Shown: positions 1 to 7,486 of the stretch, piece by piece
Layout of the letters: every line of letters begins with the position of its first letter
Numbering within the stretch: position 1 is the stretch's first letter
Assembly (NCBI GenBank): GCA_021846965.1
Contig: JAJZWA010000037.1
Location: 1-36,449 of the forward strand
DNA from: Pseudomonadota bacterium
GTDB lineage: Bacteria; Pseudomonadota; Gammaproteobacteria; Burkholderiales; Burkholderiaceae_C
DNA length: 36,449 nt
Reading direction: 5' to 3'
Program-made: the position numbers and the translations under genes
The notes under the pieces: model-generated
Databases searched by the model: none
The model's input: the letters and a program-made list of their open reading frames with translations, nothing else
Told to the model about the DNA's origin: nothing

Positions 1-568
1 GTACTGCCAGGATGGCGGTAACGACCAAACCGACCTTTCCAAGGATCCCCAGGCGTCTCGTGGCGGCGCTCACTTTGGAGCGGTCGCGTGACGCCGACTC
101 GATGACGCTGTAGAAGACCTTGCTCTTTTCTACCTCGGACAGTCCATCGAACGGGCGCTGGAAGTGCTCGACGGCATATTTATCCAGCAGCGCCCTCAGC
201 GACGGCCCATCTCTTTTCATCGACTCCGCATACGCCCGCCCCTGCGCCGAGGATGCCACCCGCGTCTCTTCCATGATCTGGTTGCGCATGCGCTGGCAGA
301 ATCTCGCGCCTTCGACGACGCTGACCCGCCCGGCGTCGACCTCGGCCTGGATCTCGCGCGAAATGCGCTGGATATTGCTCTTGTAGAGTTGGCGCAGCCC
401 GGCGTCGCGGATGGCGTCTGTCGCGAAGCGGCTGCCTGCGGCCTCGAATTCGTCGCGAGCCAGTTGCAGCGGACTGGGCAGTGTGTGCTCCTGGTCCACC
501 GCGAAGGGGCCTGCCATACCGGGCAGCTGACGTCGAGGTTCACCGAGGGCGGGCATCGGGGCGCTCAC
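1..568 (-). CDS. Probable T6SS-associated effector, 5' part only
   Basis: The frame starts at a GTG (568-566) whose bases overlap the TGA of the upstream PAAR gene as GTGA, which suggests translational coupling. An in-frame ATG at 556 is an alternative start. About 189 codons are visible and no stop is reached, so the gene leaves the window. The first ~150 residues are soluble, charged and helical-looking, with segments such as RMRNQIMEETR and GRAYAESMKRDG. The last visible residues (from about 170) are hydrophobic and glycine-containing (LGILGKVGLVVTAILAV), a likely membrane segment. Position behind a PAAR gene is typical of a T6SS cargo gene. From memory, this layout of helical N-terminus plus glycine-rich hydrophobic C-terminus resembles proteins annotated beside VgrG/PAAR in Burkholderiales. 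A toxic, membrane-acting role is inference; the C-terminus that would decide it is missing. Confidence 0.6.
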   Translation of the reverse strand, partial: MSAPMPALGEPRRQLPGMAGPFAVDQEHTLPSPLQLARDEFEAAGSRFATDAIRDAGLRQLYKSNIQRISREIQAEVDAGRVSVVEGARFCQRMRNQIMEETRVASSAQGRAYAESMKRDGPSLRALLDKYAVEHFQRPFDGLSEVEKSKVFYSVIESASRDRSKVSAATRRLGILGKVGLVVTAILAV

Positions 569-1167
569 GTCGTGATCCTCTCGAGCAGGACGGCCGTCAG
601 GGATGGAGCGGCGTCTGTGTAATCCAGCAGGTAATCGACCCGCACCGCGTGGCGCGCCGCGACGCCGTGCAGGCGCATCAGGTTGCCCGTCATGCAGGCG
701 GCGTAGGCATGCGACCGATCGTCGAACACCACCCGGCACGACATTCCCTCGCAACTCGCGGCCTCATCGAGCCGGAACCCGATCCAGGGCGGGTCGTCGC
801 CCGTGCCGGATGCGCAAAGTTCTTGCGCGTCGGACATGGTTTCGCGACCCGTCGGTGCGGGAGTCATGCCGGCGCCGATGCCGTCCAGGGCCTGGAAGCT
901 GCTTTGCTGGCCGGGCACCAGTCTGGGCGGGTGTGGGCAGCGGCATGCGCACAGGTCATCCTCGAGGGCGCTACGGCGGCCGCCGTAGCTCTCGGAGTGG
1001 CGCGGCCCCGCGCAGGTGATCACCCCGGTGGATGTGCAGGCTCGGCATTCGACAAGATCGCCCTCGACGGCCGCGGGCCGTCCCAGGATCGTGAAATTCG
1101 ACGTTGCGCTGACCACGACGCCACCCGTGGTGGTCGTGTCGCCGAGGCAGATATGGTGTCGTCGCAT
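565..1167 (-). CDS. PAAR-domain protein (T6SS spike tip) with C-terminal extension
   Basis: A 200-residue protein. Residues ~1-95 form a PAAR domain: an opening [13 protein letters not shown], then a glycine- and cysteine-rich repeat region ([30 protein letters not shown]). PAAR proteins form the sharp tip on the VgrG trimer of type VI secretion systems and carry or recruit effectors. Residues ~100-200 are an extension I do not recognise; it contains [15 protein letters not shown] and a VDYLLDYTD segment and could be an effector-docking or adaptor region. The stop overlaps the start of the next gene by four bases, consistent with a PAAR-effector pair. No vgrG or T6SS structural gene is in the window, so this may be an orphan PAAR island or the end of a larger cluster to the left. 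The ATG at 1167 sits directly before the PAAR fold. Confidence 0.8.
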   Translation of the reverse strand: MRRHHICLGDTTTTGGVVVSATSNFTILGRPAAVEGDLVECRACTSTGVITCAGPRHSESYGGRRSALEDDLCACRCPHPPRLVPGQQSSFQALDGIGAGMTPAPTGRETMSDAQELCASGTGDDPPWIGFRLDEAASCEGMSCRVVFDDRSHAYAACMTGNLMRLHGVAARHAVRVDYLLDYTDAAPSLTAVLLERITT

Positions 1168-1396
1168 GGGTCGCGCGCGTTCCGGGGCCGTAATGCGCGC
1201 AGGCTATGCCCTTGCGGCGCTCGCCGCTCGCGGCCAAGGCCATTCCCCGATTTCCCGATGTGTTCGTCATGCCATGTGCAAGGCCGCCGACCGCGGCATG
1301 ACCATCACCGACGTCAAGCTGCTGGAAAAGCACGGCGGCAAGTCGGGGTGCTGGGTGGCGGGAGACGCGGCGTAGTTGCTCCGCCCGGCGCCGGGC

Positions 1397-1777
1397 TCAC
1401 CGGCTCGGCACGAGATGCAGTGCTCCGAATTCGCGCGCCCGGGTTGCAAGGCGGATGTCCAGGGTCCAGAGACGAGCTCCGGGCGTGATCAGCGTTGAAG
1501 CCAGCAGCGCCATGTCGACAAGGCCGTAGCCCCGGCCGTGGAGGCGCTCGCGTTCGACGAAGGCCCCGATCTCCTCCAGGCTGGCTGCACGCGCGAGCCG
1601 CAATGCGCGCAGAGCGGCCATGGTCCGTGTGCGCTCCGGAGGGGTTCCGCAAACCAGTTCACCGATCACCATCGGGTGGGTCAGAACCCTGTCGGACTCC
1701 AGCAACGCGGCGAGCGTCGCGTTGCCGTGCCGGAAGTGGTCTACCCATACCGAGGTGTCGACGAGCACGTCGCTCAC
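1397..1777 (-). CDS. vapC: VapC-type PIN-domain toxin (ribonuclease)
   Basis: A 126-residue PIN-domain protein of normal VapC length. The acidic residues expected to hold Mg2+ are present: D7 in [11 protein letters not shown]40 in VIGELVCG, D88 in [12 protein letters not shown] and D107 in WTLDIRL. VapC toxins cleave RNA, often tRNA or rRNA, and are held inactive by VapB. The start ATG overlaps the stop of the upstream antitoxin by four bases (1774-1777), the usual translationally coupled vapBC arrangement. The frame is intact and all catalytic residues are kept, so the toxin looks functional. The RNA target cannot be read from sequence. Confidence 0.92.
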   Translation of the reverse strand: MSDVLVDTSVWVDHFRHGNATLAALLESDRVLTHPMVIGELVCGTPPERTRTMAALRALRLARAASLEEIGAFVERERLHGRGYGLVDMALLASTLITPGARLWTLDIRLATRAREFGALHLVPSR

Positions 1778-1974
1778 GTGCTTGTTTCCCGCCGGCGAGC
1801 AATGTCCTGCATCAACGGTTCCGAGCCTCCCAGTGCCGCGAGGCGCTTTGCCGCCTGGACCCGGATGAAGGTCTGGATCGCTTCGCGAAACAGATCCGCC
1901 TTGCTCATGGACGGGTCGGCAACTTCCAGCGCGCGTTGATACAGCGCATCGTCAAGGGTCACGGTCGCGCGCAT
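1774..1974 (-). CDS. vapB: VapB-type antitoxin, ribbon-helix-helix DNA-binding
   Basis: A 66-residue antitoxin. The N-terminus ([17 protein letters not shown]) matches the ribbon-helix-helix strand and first helix of VapB antitoxins paired with PIN toxins, and the C-terminal half ([15 protein letters not shown]) is the toxin-binding tail typical of that family. I place the start at the ATG at 1974 and not at the in-frame ATG at 1995, because an AGGAAG ribosome-binding site lies eight bases before 1974 and because family members begin at MRATV. VapB neutralises VapC and, with it, represses the operon. A palindromic operator candidate lies just upstream. Confidence 0.9.
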   Translation of the reverse strand: MRATVTLDDALYQRALEVADPSMSKADLFREAIQTFIRVQAAKRLAALGGSEPLMQDIARRRETST

Positions 1975-1995
1975 GCTGTTCGCTTCCTGAGGCAT

Positions 1996-2030
1996 TGCAT
2001 CTGATGCGAGTATGCATCAAATTTTGCATC
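1996..2030. promoter_or_regulatory. Candidate vapBC operator
   Basis: A perfect inverted repeat TGATGC-N6-GCATCA lies at 2002-2007 and 2014-2019. The hexamer TGCATC occurs three times on the plus strand (1996, 2013 and 2025), with one inverted copy within the palindrome. The stretch is clearly AT-richer than its surroundings and ends about 20 bases upstream of the vapB start. VapB/VapC complexes usually bind such repeats to repress their own promoter. Binding is inferred. Confidence 0.55.
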
Positions 2031-2102
2031 GATGGGCGCTGCATGGGGCCGTTGCCGGCCTGCCCGGGCTCCGGCAGGGGAGCGGCCGGAGCCCCCGGCT
2101 TC

Positions 2103-2108
2103 TACAAT
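2103..2108 (+). promoter_or_regulatory. Putative -10 element of tldD
   Basis: TACAAT (5/6 to the sigma70 consensus) ends only six bases before the tldD ATG at 2115. Transcription would begin at or next to the A of the start codon, which implies a leaderless mRNA. No clear -35 hexamer is visible at normal spacing and no good ribosome-binding site precedes the ATG. Confidence 0.4.
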
Positions 2109-2114
2109 GGGGCC

Positions 2115-3578
2115 ATGAACACCGCCACCGAACCCGCCCTGCTGCGCCTGCAAGAGGCACGGCGCCTGTTGCTCGAGCCCTATGGGATCGACGAATCCAC
2201 GCTGCAGCGTGCGCTGGCCAGCGCCTTCGAGCACCGGCTGGACGATGCCGACATCTACCTGCAGTACACGCGCTCGGAGGGCTGGAGCCTGGAGGAAGGC
2301 CTGGTCAAGAGCGGAAGTTTCGGCATCGAGCAGGGTTTCGGCATTCGCGCCATCGAGGGCGACAAGACCGCCTTCGCCTACTCGGACGACATTTCCGAGG
2401 CGCGGCTGATGCAGGCCGCCGGCACGGTGCGGGCCATCGCCCGCCAGGGGCGCGGACGGGTGCGCGTGGGCGAGGCGCTGCGACATGGCGGCGGCCACCA
2501 GCTGTACGAGCCCTTCGATCCCCTGCAGGCGCTGGATTCGTCGGCCAAGGTGGCGCTGCTGGCGCGCGCCGACGCCATGGCGCGTGCGGCCGATTCCCGC
2601 GTGGTGCAGGTGATGGCCAGCCTGGCCGGGGAATACGACGTGGTGCTGGTGATGCGCGCCAACGGCCTGCTGGCCGCCGATGTGCGCCCGCTGGTGCGCC
2701 TGAACGTCAGCGTGATCGCCGAGCAGGGCGGGCGCCGCGAGACCGGATCCTCCGGCGGCGGCGGTCGTTGGGCGCTGGACCGTTTCGACGAGGCCACGCT
2801 GCGCCACCATGTGCACGAGGCGGTGCGCCAGGCGGTGCTGAACCTGGAGTCGCGCCCGGCCCCCGCCGGCGAGATGAGCGTGGTGCTGGGCTCGGGCTGG
2901 CCCGGCATCCTGCTGCACGAGGCCATCGGCCATGGGCTGGAAGGCGATTTCAACCGCAAGGGCTCCAGCGCCTTCGCCGGGCGCATCGGCCAGCAGGTGG
3001 CCGCGCGCGGCGTGACGGTGCTCGACGACGGCACCCTGCCCGGGCGCCGGGGTTCGCTGAACATTGACGACGAGGGCCACCCCACCGAGCGCACCGTGCT
3101 GATCGAGGACGGGGTGCTGGTCGACTACATGCAGGACTCGCTGAATGCGCGCCTGATGAAGCGCAATCCCACCGGAAACGCCCGGCGCGAGAGCTACGCC
3201 CATGTTCCCATGCCCCGCATGACCAATACCTACATGCTGGCCGGGGACAAGGACCCGCAGGAAATCGTCGCCAGCCTCGATCGCGGCCTGTACGCGGTGA
3301 ATTTCGGCGGCGGCCAGGTGGACATCACCAGCGGCAAGTTCGTGTTCTCCGCCAGCGAGGCCTGGTGGGTGGAGAACGGCAAGCTGCAGTACCCCGTCAA
3401 GGGCGCCACGCTGATCGGCAACGGCCCCGACGTGCTGACCCGCGTGAGCATGATCGGCAACGACATGCAGCTGGATCCCGGCGTGGGCACCTGCGGCAAG
3501 GAAGGGCAGAGCGTGCCGGTGGGGGTGGGGCAGCCCACGCTGCGCATCGACCGCGTCACCGTCGGCGGCACGGCCTGA
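2115..3578 (+). CDS. tldD: Metalloprotease TldD
   Basis: A 487-residue protein, about the usual TldD length (E. coli ~481). It is the catalytic partner in the TldD/TldE (PmbA) complex, a cytoplasmic zinc protease that degrades unfolded peptides and matures ribosomally made peptides such as microcin B17. The zinc motif HEAIGH is at residues 268-273, inside ILLHEAIGHGLEGD, followed by the conserved RRGSLNIDDEG and GGQVDITSGKFVFSA segments. The ATG at 2115 gives the normal N-terminus; an upstream open extension back to 1995 crosses the vapB promoter and is not TldD-like. The partner gene pmbA is not in the window. tldD marks the left edge of the conserved core region. Confidence 0.95.
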   Translation: MNTATEPALLRLQEARRLLLEPYGIDESTLQRALASAFEHRLDDADIYLQYTRSEGWSLEEGLVKSGSFGIEQGFGIRAIEGDKTAFAYSDDISEARLMQAAGTVRAIARQGRGRVRVGEALRHGGGHQLYEPFDPLQALDSSAKVALLARADAMARAADSRVVQVMASLAGEYDVVLVMRANGLLAADVRPLVRLNVSVIAEQGGRRETGSSGGGGRWALDRFDEATLRHHVHEAVRQAVLNLESRPAPAGEMSVVLGSGWPGILLHEAIGHGLEGDFNRKGSSAFAGRIGQQVAARGVTVLDDGTLPGRRGSLNIDDEGHPTERTVLIEDGVLVDYMQDSLNARLMKRNPTGNARRESYAHVPMPRMTNTYMLAGDKDPQEIVASLDRGLYAVNFGGGQVDITSGKFVFSASEAWWVENGKLQYPVKGATLIGNGPDVLTRVSMIGNDMQLDPGVGTCGKEGQSVPVGVGQPTLRIDRVTVGGTA

Positions 3579-3629
3579 ACGGGCGCCGGACTAAGTCTGG
3601 GCTAAGGCTTGGGTGGCAGACTGTGGATC

Positions 3630-4175
3630 ATGAACCGATCCGCTGAAACCACCGTCTACAACCCGGTAGCGCGCGCGCTGCACTGGTCCATCTTCCTGCT
3701 CATCGCTGCCGAGTTCGGGCTGGCCTGGCTGATGCCCGACGTGCGCCGCGACACCCTGCCGGTGGGACTGATCGCCTGGCATATCGGCGTGGGCACCAGC
3801 ATCCTGGCGCTCATGGTGCTGCGCCTGCTGTGGCGTGCCGGCACCGGCGCCCCGGCCCTGCTGCCCGGCCCCACCTGGCAGCAGCATCTGGCCAAGCTGG
3901 TGCACGGGGTGCTGTACGCGGGTTTCCTGCTGCTGCCGGTGCTGGGCTGGATCAACGCCTCCTCTCGCGGCTGGATCGTGCATCTGGCGGGCCTGGTGGG
4001 CCTGCCGGCGCTGGCGCCCACGGGGGCCGGCTGGGCGCATGAGATGGGCGACGTGCATCAGGTGGTGGCCTACGTGCTGCTGGGCGCCATCGGCCTGCAC
4101 GTGGCGGGCGCCTTGTTCCACGCGGTGGTCGAGCGCGACGACACCCTGCGCCGCATGTGGCCGCGACGCGGCTGA
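3630..4175 (+). CDS. Cytochrome b561 family membrane protein
   Basis: A 181-residue integral membrane protein with four hydrophobic helices, matching the bacterial di-haem cytochrome b561 (CybB/YodB) family. Candidate haem-ligating histidines are in the first helix (ARALHWSIF), the second (LIAWHIGVG), the third region (KLVHGVLY) and the fourth (DVHQVVAYVLLGAIGLHVAGALFHAV). Such proteins pass electrons from ubiquinol in the inner membrane to a periplasmic acceptor, for example in superoxide oxidation. The start is the ATG at 3630, giving the usual NPVARALHW N-terminus; a TTG 21 bases earlier would only add a non-conserved extension. It follows tldD by 51 bases and is probably not functionally tied to it. 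Confidence 0.88.
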   Translation: MNRSAETTVYNPVARALHWSIFLLIAAEFGLAWLMPDVRRDTLPVGLIAWHIGVGTSILALMVLRLLWRAGTGAPALLPGPTWQQHLAKLVHGVLYAGFLLLPVLGWINASSRGWIVHLAGLVGLPALAPTGAGWAHEMGDVHQVVAYVLLGAIGLHVAGALFHAVVERDDTLRRMWPRRG

Positions 4176-4210
4176 ACGGCCGCCGCGGCCGGGCCGACTC
4201 CCGCCAGCAC

Positions 4211-4240
4211 TTGGCGCGGGGCGCCCGGCATGGTTATACT
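4211..4240 (+). promoter_or_regulatory. Sigma70-type promoter of the aroG leader
   Basis: A -35 element TTGGCG (4211-4216) and a -10 element TATACT (4235-4240, 5/6) are separated by 18 bases. Transcription would begin near 4247, about 17 bases before the leader-peptide ATG. It lies directly upstream of the aromatic leader peptide and attenuator. Confidence 0.65.
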
Positions 4241-4263
4241 GGTCGCGCAAACCCTTTCCCGCC

Positions 4264-4347
4264 ATGCATTCCGCCCGCTTCTGGTTTTACGGCTTTTTTT
4301 GGTTCTCGCACCGCGCCGGCGGAGGGAGAGGGCAGAGTTTGAGCTGA
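4264..4347 (+). CDS. Aromatic-rich leader peptide of the aroG attenuator
   Basis: A 27-codon open frame between a good promoter and aroG. Residues 6-14 read FWFYGFFWF: five Phe, two Trp and one Tyr codon in nine (4279-4305). Such a run is the hallmark of attenuation leader peptides, as in the Phe-rich leaders of enterobacterial pheA and pheST. A ribosome would stall here when charged aromatic tRNAs are scarce. The mix of all three aromatic amino acids fits control of the first common step of their synthesis. The segment right after the run (4315-4322) can pair with the 5' arm of the downstream terminator. A clear Shine-Dalgarno sequence is missing before the ATG, which is a weak point. The peptide itself probably has no other role. 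Confidence 0.85.
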   Translation: MHSARFWFYGFFWFSHRAGGGRGQSLS

Positions 4348-4396
4348 ACCCACGAATTCCTCAAGAAACCGCCGGCCAAGCCCGGCGGTTTTTTTT
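4315..4396 (+). terminator. Transcription attenuator upstream of aroG (antiterminator plus terminator)
   Basis: The terminator is a 10-bp perfect stem, AAACCGCCGG (4366-4375) with CCGGCGGTTT (4382-4391), a six-base loop, and a run of eight T (4389-4396). The competing antiterminator is GCCGGCGG (4315-4322), an exact reverse complement of CCGCCGGC (4369-4376), which takes the terminator's 5' arm. An upstream CCGCC (4271-4275) can pair with GGCGG (4318-4322) as the protector. The order is therefore 1:2, 2:3 and 3:4 as in classical attenuation. Stalling at the aromatic codons (4279-4305) would free segment 2 and allow read-through into aroG; completing the peptide (stop at 4345-4347) would hide segment 2 and let the terminator form. 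Confidence 0.85.
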
Positions 4397-4438
4397 CGCC
4401 GGGTCCGCGCCGGAATCCCTCAGCAGGAGCCTCAGGAG

Positions 4439-5602
4439 ATGTCCGTGCTCGATCCCTCCAGTCCCGATTTCGTTCCCGAGCGCCAGGCGGCGGGAGCCAC
4501 CCCCGTGCCGCCCACCGCGGAGCGCACCTCGGCCACCGACGACGAGCGCGTCGAGGACGTGCGCCCGCTGCCGGCTCCCGAGCAGTTGATCCGCCGCCTG
4601 CCCATCGCCGGCAGCGCGGTCGAGACCCTGATCGGCGACACCCGGCGCGCCGTGCACCGCATCGTGCAGGGGCAGGATGACCGCCTGCTGCTGGTCATCG
4701 GCCCTTGTTCCATCCACGACCCTCGCGCGGCGCGCGAGTACGCCCAGCGCCTGGCCGAGCAGCGCAGGCGCCACGCCGGCGAGCTCGAGGTGGTGATGCG
4801 GGTGTACTTCGAGAAGCCGCGCACCACGGTGGGCTGGAAGGGGCTGATCAACGACCCCTACCTGGACCAGAGCTTTCGCATCGACGACGGCCTGCGCATC
4901 GCGCGCGAGCTGCTCATCGACATCAACCGCCTGGGCGTGCCCGCCGGCAGCGAGTTCCTGGACGTGATCTCGCCGCAATACATCGGCGATCTCATCTCCT
5001 GGGGCGCGATCGGCGCGCGCACGACGGAAAGCCAGGTGCACCGCGAACTCGCCTCGGGCCTGTCGGCCCCGATCGGCTTCAAGAATGGCACCGACGGAAA
5101 CCTGCGCATCGCCATCGACGCCATCCTGGCGTCGCGCCGGCCGCATTCCTTCCTGTCGGTGCACAAGAGCGGGCAGGTCTCCATCGTGCAGACCCGCGGC
5201 AACCAGGACACCCACGTGATCCTGCGCGGCGGCAAGAAGCCCAACTACGACGCGCACAGCGTGCGCGCGGCCTGCGAGCAGTTGCGCGCGGCGGCGCTGG
5301 AGTGCCGGCTGATGGTCGATTGCTCCCACGCCAACAGCGAGAAAAAGCACGAGCGTCAGCTCGAGGTGGCGCGCGACATCGGCGCGCAGCTGCGTGCGGG
5401 CGAGCGCTGCATCTTCGGGGTGATGGCGGAAAGCCACCTGCTCGACGGCGCGCAGAAATTCAACCCCGGCCAGCATGACCCCGCTGCGCTGCGCTACGGC
5501 CAGAGCATCACCGATGCCTGCCTGGGCTGGGAGGACTCGCTGCGCCTGATGGAGGAACTGGCCGACGCCGTGCGCGAACGCCGCGCCCGCGAGCGGGCGT
5601 AG
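4439..5602 (+). CDS. aroG: 3-deoxy-7-phosphoheptulonate (DAHP) synthase, class I
   Basis: A 387-residue class I (AroG/AroF/AroH type) DAHP synthase. It condenses phosphoenolpyruvate and erythrose 4-phosphate in the first step of the shikimate pathway. Signature segments are LVIGPCSIHDP (~residues 85-95), EKPRTTVGWKGL (~125-136), GFKNGTDGN, THVILRGGKKPNYD and the metal/substrate segment VDCSHANSEK. It is longer than E. coli AroG (350) because of a proline- and acid-rich N-terminal extension of about 40 residues that does not look catalytic. AGGAG motifs precede the ATG at 4439. Which amino acid feeds back on the enzyme cannot be told from sequence. Expression is probably governed by the attenuator ending 42 bases upstream. 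Confidence 0.95.
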   Translation: MSVLDPSSPDFVPERQAAGATPVPPTAERTSATDDERVEDVRPLPAPEQLIRRLPIAGSAVETLIGDTRRAVHRIVQGQDDRLLLVIGPCSIHDPRAAREYAQRLAEQRRRHAGELEVVMRVYFEKPRTTVGWKGLINDPYLDQSFRIDDGLRIARELLIDINRLGVPAGSEFLDVISPQYIGDLISWGAIGARTTESQVHRELASGLSAPIGFKNGTDGNLRIAIDAILASRRPHSFLSVHKSGQVSIVQTRGNQDTHVILRGGKKPNYDAHSVRAACEQLRAAALECRLMVDCSHANSEKKHERQLEVARDIGAQLRAGERCIFGVMAESHLLDGAQKFNPGQHDPAALRYGQSITDACLGWEDSLRLMEELADAVRERRARERA

Positions 5603-5620
5603 GGGCTCGGCCGGCCTGCC

Positions 5621-5626
5621 TACAAT
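5621..5626 (+). promoter_or_regulatory. Putative -10 element of purC
   Basis: TACAAT (5/6) lies 18 bases after the aroG stop and 61 before the purC ATG. No convincing -35 is present. It suggests purC has its own promoter and does not depend on aroG read-through. Confidence 0.35.
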
Positions 5627-5686
5627 GTCGTGCTGGAGCCCCTGGCGCGGATGGTCCGCGTGCGGGGCCACGCACGATGCACCCGC

Positions 5687-6577
5687 ATGACTGACACTCC
5701 GCTGTTGAACACCACCATCCAATCCCTGCCGCTGGTCGGACGCGGCAAGGTGCGCGACAACTATGCCGTCGGAGACGACCTGCTGCTGATGGTCGCCACC
5801 GACCGCATCTCGGCCTTCGACGTCATCATGGACCAGGGCATTCCCGGCAAGGGGCGCACCCTGACCGAGATCTCCTGCTTCTGGTTCGGACTGCTGGAGG
5901 ATGTGATCCCCAATCACCTCACCAGCATCGATCCGGAATCGGTGGTGGCCCCGGCCGAGCGCGACCAGGTGCGCGGCCGCTCCCTGGTCGTGCGGCGCCT
6001 GCGCCCGCTGCCCATCGAGGCCGTGGTGCGTGGCTACCTGGCCGGCTCGGGCTGGAAGGACTACCAGGACAGCGGCAGGGTCTGCGACATCGAGCTGCCC
6101 AAGGGCATGCAGCAGGCGGCGCGCCTGCCGCACCCGATCTTCACCCCGGCGATCAAGGCCGAACTGGGCCAGCACGACGAGAACATCGACTTCGGCCAGA
6201 TGGTGCGCATGGTGGGGGTGGAAGTCGCGGCGCAGATCCGCGACGTGAGCCTGGAGATCTATGCCCGCGCCGCCGAGCATGCGCAGTCGCGCGGCATCAT
6301 CCTGGCCGACACCAAGTTCGAATTCGGCCTGGACGCGCAGGATCGCCTGGTGTGGATGGACGAGGCGCTGACCCCCGATTCCTCGCGCTTCTGGCCGGCC
6401 GACCAATGGCGCGAGGGCATCTCGCCGCCCAGCTTCGACAAGCAGTACCTGCGCGACTGGCTCGAGCAGGTGCCGGGCTGGAACAAGCGGGCGCCCGCGC
6501 CCACGCTGCCCCCCGAGGTGGTCGAGGCCACCGCGGCGCGCTATCGCGAGGCGCTGCAGCGCCTCGCGGCGAAGTAG
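5687..6577 (+). CDS. purC: Phosphoribosylaminoimidazole-succinocarboxamide synthase
   Basis: A 296-residue SAICAR synthetase that joins CAIR and aspartate with ATP in purine synthesis. Conserved segments are GRGKVRDNY (residues ~18-26), [36 protein letters not shown] and [12 protein letters not shown]. It is the longer (~300-residue) form common in proteobacteria such as Burkholderiales, not the ~237-residue E. coli form. The ATG at 5687 gives the usual N-terminus; upstream in-frame codons run through the promoter region. Its pathway partners purE and purK follow, but a gene on the opposite strand (cnoX) lies between. Confidence 0.96.
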   Translation: MTDTPLLNTTIQSLPLVGRGKVRDNYAVGDDLLLMVATDRISAFDVIMDQGIPGKGRTLTEISCFWFGLLEDVIPNHLTSIDPESVVAPAERDQVRGRSLVVRRLRPLPIEAVVRGYLAGSGWKDYQDSGRVCDIELPKGMQQAARLPHPIFTPAIKAELGQHDENIDFGQMVRMVGVEVAAQIRDVSLEIYARAAEHAQSRGIILADTKFEFGLDAQDRLVWMDEALTPDSSRFWPADQWREGISPPSFDKQYLRDWLEQVPGWNKRAPAPTLPPEVVEATAARYREALQRLAAK

Positions 6578-6595
6578 GTCCGGCGGCCGGCGCCT

Positions 6596-7486
6596 TCAGC
6601 TGAGCACGGTCATGCTCAGGCGCCGGCGGTAGGACTCCACCGTCGGGTCCACGGCCGGAACCTGGCCGTCGGTGGTCTTCTGCGGCGGCGGGGCCATCAG
6701 TTCGAGCACCGCCACGTAGGCCTTGCGCGCGGCCTGGTCGGCCCAGTTCTTGTCGCGCATGAGGATTTCCAGGAGCTCGTCCATCGCCGCGGTCCACTGG
6801 CGCTGGGCCATCGCCCGCTGCGCCAGCGCGAAGCGGGCGGCGAAGTCGCGGCGGTCGGCGGCGATGCGTGCGCGAAGCGCCTCGTCGGCGGGCGCCTGGG
6901 CGGCAGCGTCGATGGCGTCCATCCATTCCTTGAGCGCGTTGGCCAGGGAGTCGATGGCCAGCTTGCCGGCCAGGGGTTCGAAGGCGCGGCGTGCGTCGTC
7001 CAGGCGTCCGCCCTCCAGCAGGGCTTTCACATAGCGCCCGCGCAGCGCATCGTCTGCCGGATTGGTGGCCAGACCCTGCTGCATCTGCTCCAGCGCCGCG
7101 CCAGGGTCCTGCGGCGCGTCCAGCTCTGCCTCGGCCGCTTCCTCGGCCGGCTCCTCGGCCGCGGCGGGGACGTGGCGGTCGAGGAACTGGCGGATCTGCC
7201 CTTCGGGCAGGGCGCCCACGAAACCGTCCACCGGCTGCCCGTCCTTGAGCAGCACCACCATGGGGATGCTGCGCACGCCGAAGGCGGCAGCCAGGTCCTG
7301 CTCGTCCTCGGTGTTGATCTTCACCAGCTTGAAGCGCCCTTCGTAGGCGGTCTCCAGCTTTTCCAGGATCGGCCCCAGCGTGCGGCAGGGGCCGCACCAC
7401 GGGGCCCACAGGTCGACCAGCACCGGCAGGCTGCGCGAGGCCTCGACCACCTCGGTCTCGAAATTGGCTAGGTTGGCGTCGATCAT
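6596..7486 (-). CDS. cnoX: CnoX/YbbN-type thioredoxin-TPR chaperedoxin
   Basis: A 296-residue two-domain protein. Residues 1-110 are a thioredoxin fold with an intact active site WCGPC (C31, C34) and the cis-proline segment RSIPMVVLLKDG. Residues ~140-280 are alanine-rich helical repeats of TPR type, as in E. coli CnoX (YbbN), a holdase that hands substrates to GroEL and guards them from oxidation. E. coli CnoX lacks the CGPC pair; here it is complete, so a dithiol redox activity is plausible. The ATG at 7486 has a GGAGA site before it. The gene is convergent with purC (18-base gap) and divergent from purE, so it interrupts a purine cluster on the opposite strand. Confidence 0.88.
   Translation of the reverse strand: MIDANLANFETEVVEASRSLPVLVDLWAPWCGPCRTLGPILEKLETAYEGRFKLVKINTEDEQDLAAAFGVRSIPMVVLLKDGQPVDGFVGALPEGQIRQFLDRHVPAAAEEPAEEAAEAELDAPQDPGAALEQMQQGLATNPADDALRGRYVKALLEGGRLDDARRAFEPLAGKLAIDSLANALKEWMDAIDAAAQAPADEALRARIAADRRDFAARFALAQRAMAQRQWTAAMDELLEILMRDKNWADQAARKAYVAVLELMAPPPQKTTDGQVPAVDPTVESYRRRLSMTVLS

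Noticed and set aside
1258..1275. A CxxCH haem-like motif on the plus strand
   Set aside because: It is in a frame antisense to the PAAR/vapC region with no cytochrome fold around it.
1168..1396. A gene remnant between vapC and the PAAR gene, with a cytochrome-b5-like [14 protein letters not shown] on the plus strand
   Set aside because: The match is about a dozen residues, stops at once and lacks the haem histidine context; I see no supported gene in these 229 bases.
4176..4210. A terminator after cytochrome b561 (GGCCGCCGCGGCC)
   Set aside because: A short GC palindrome without T-run; such sequences are frequent by chance at this GC content.
4361..6406. A minus-strand open frame of about 680 codons
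   Set aside because: Antisense to aroG and purC and crosses the attenuator terminator; no recognisable domain.
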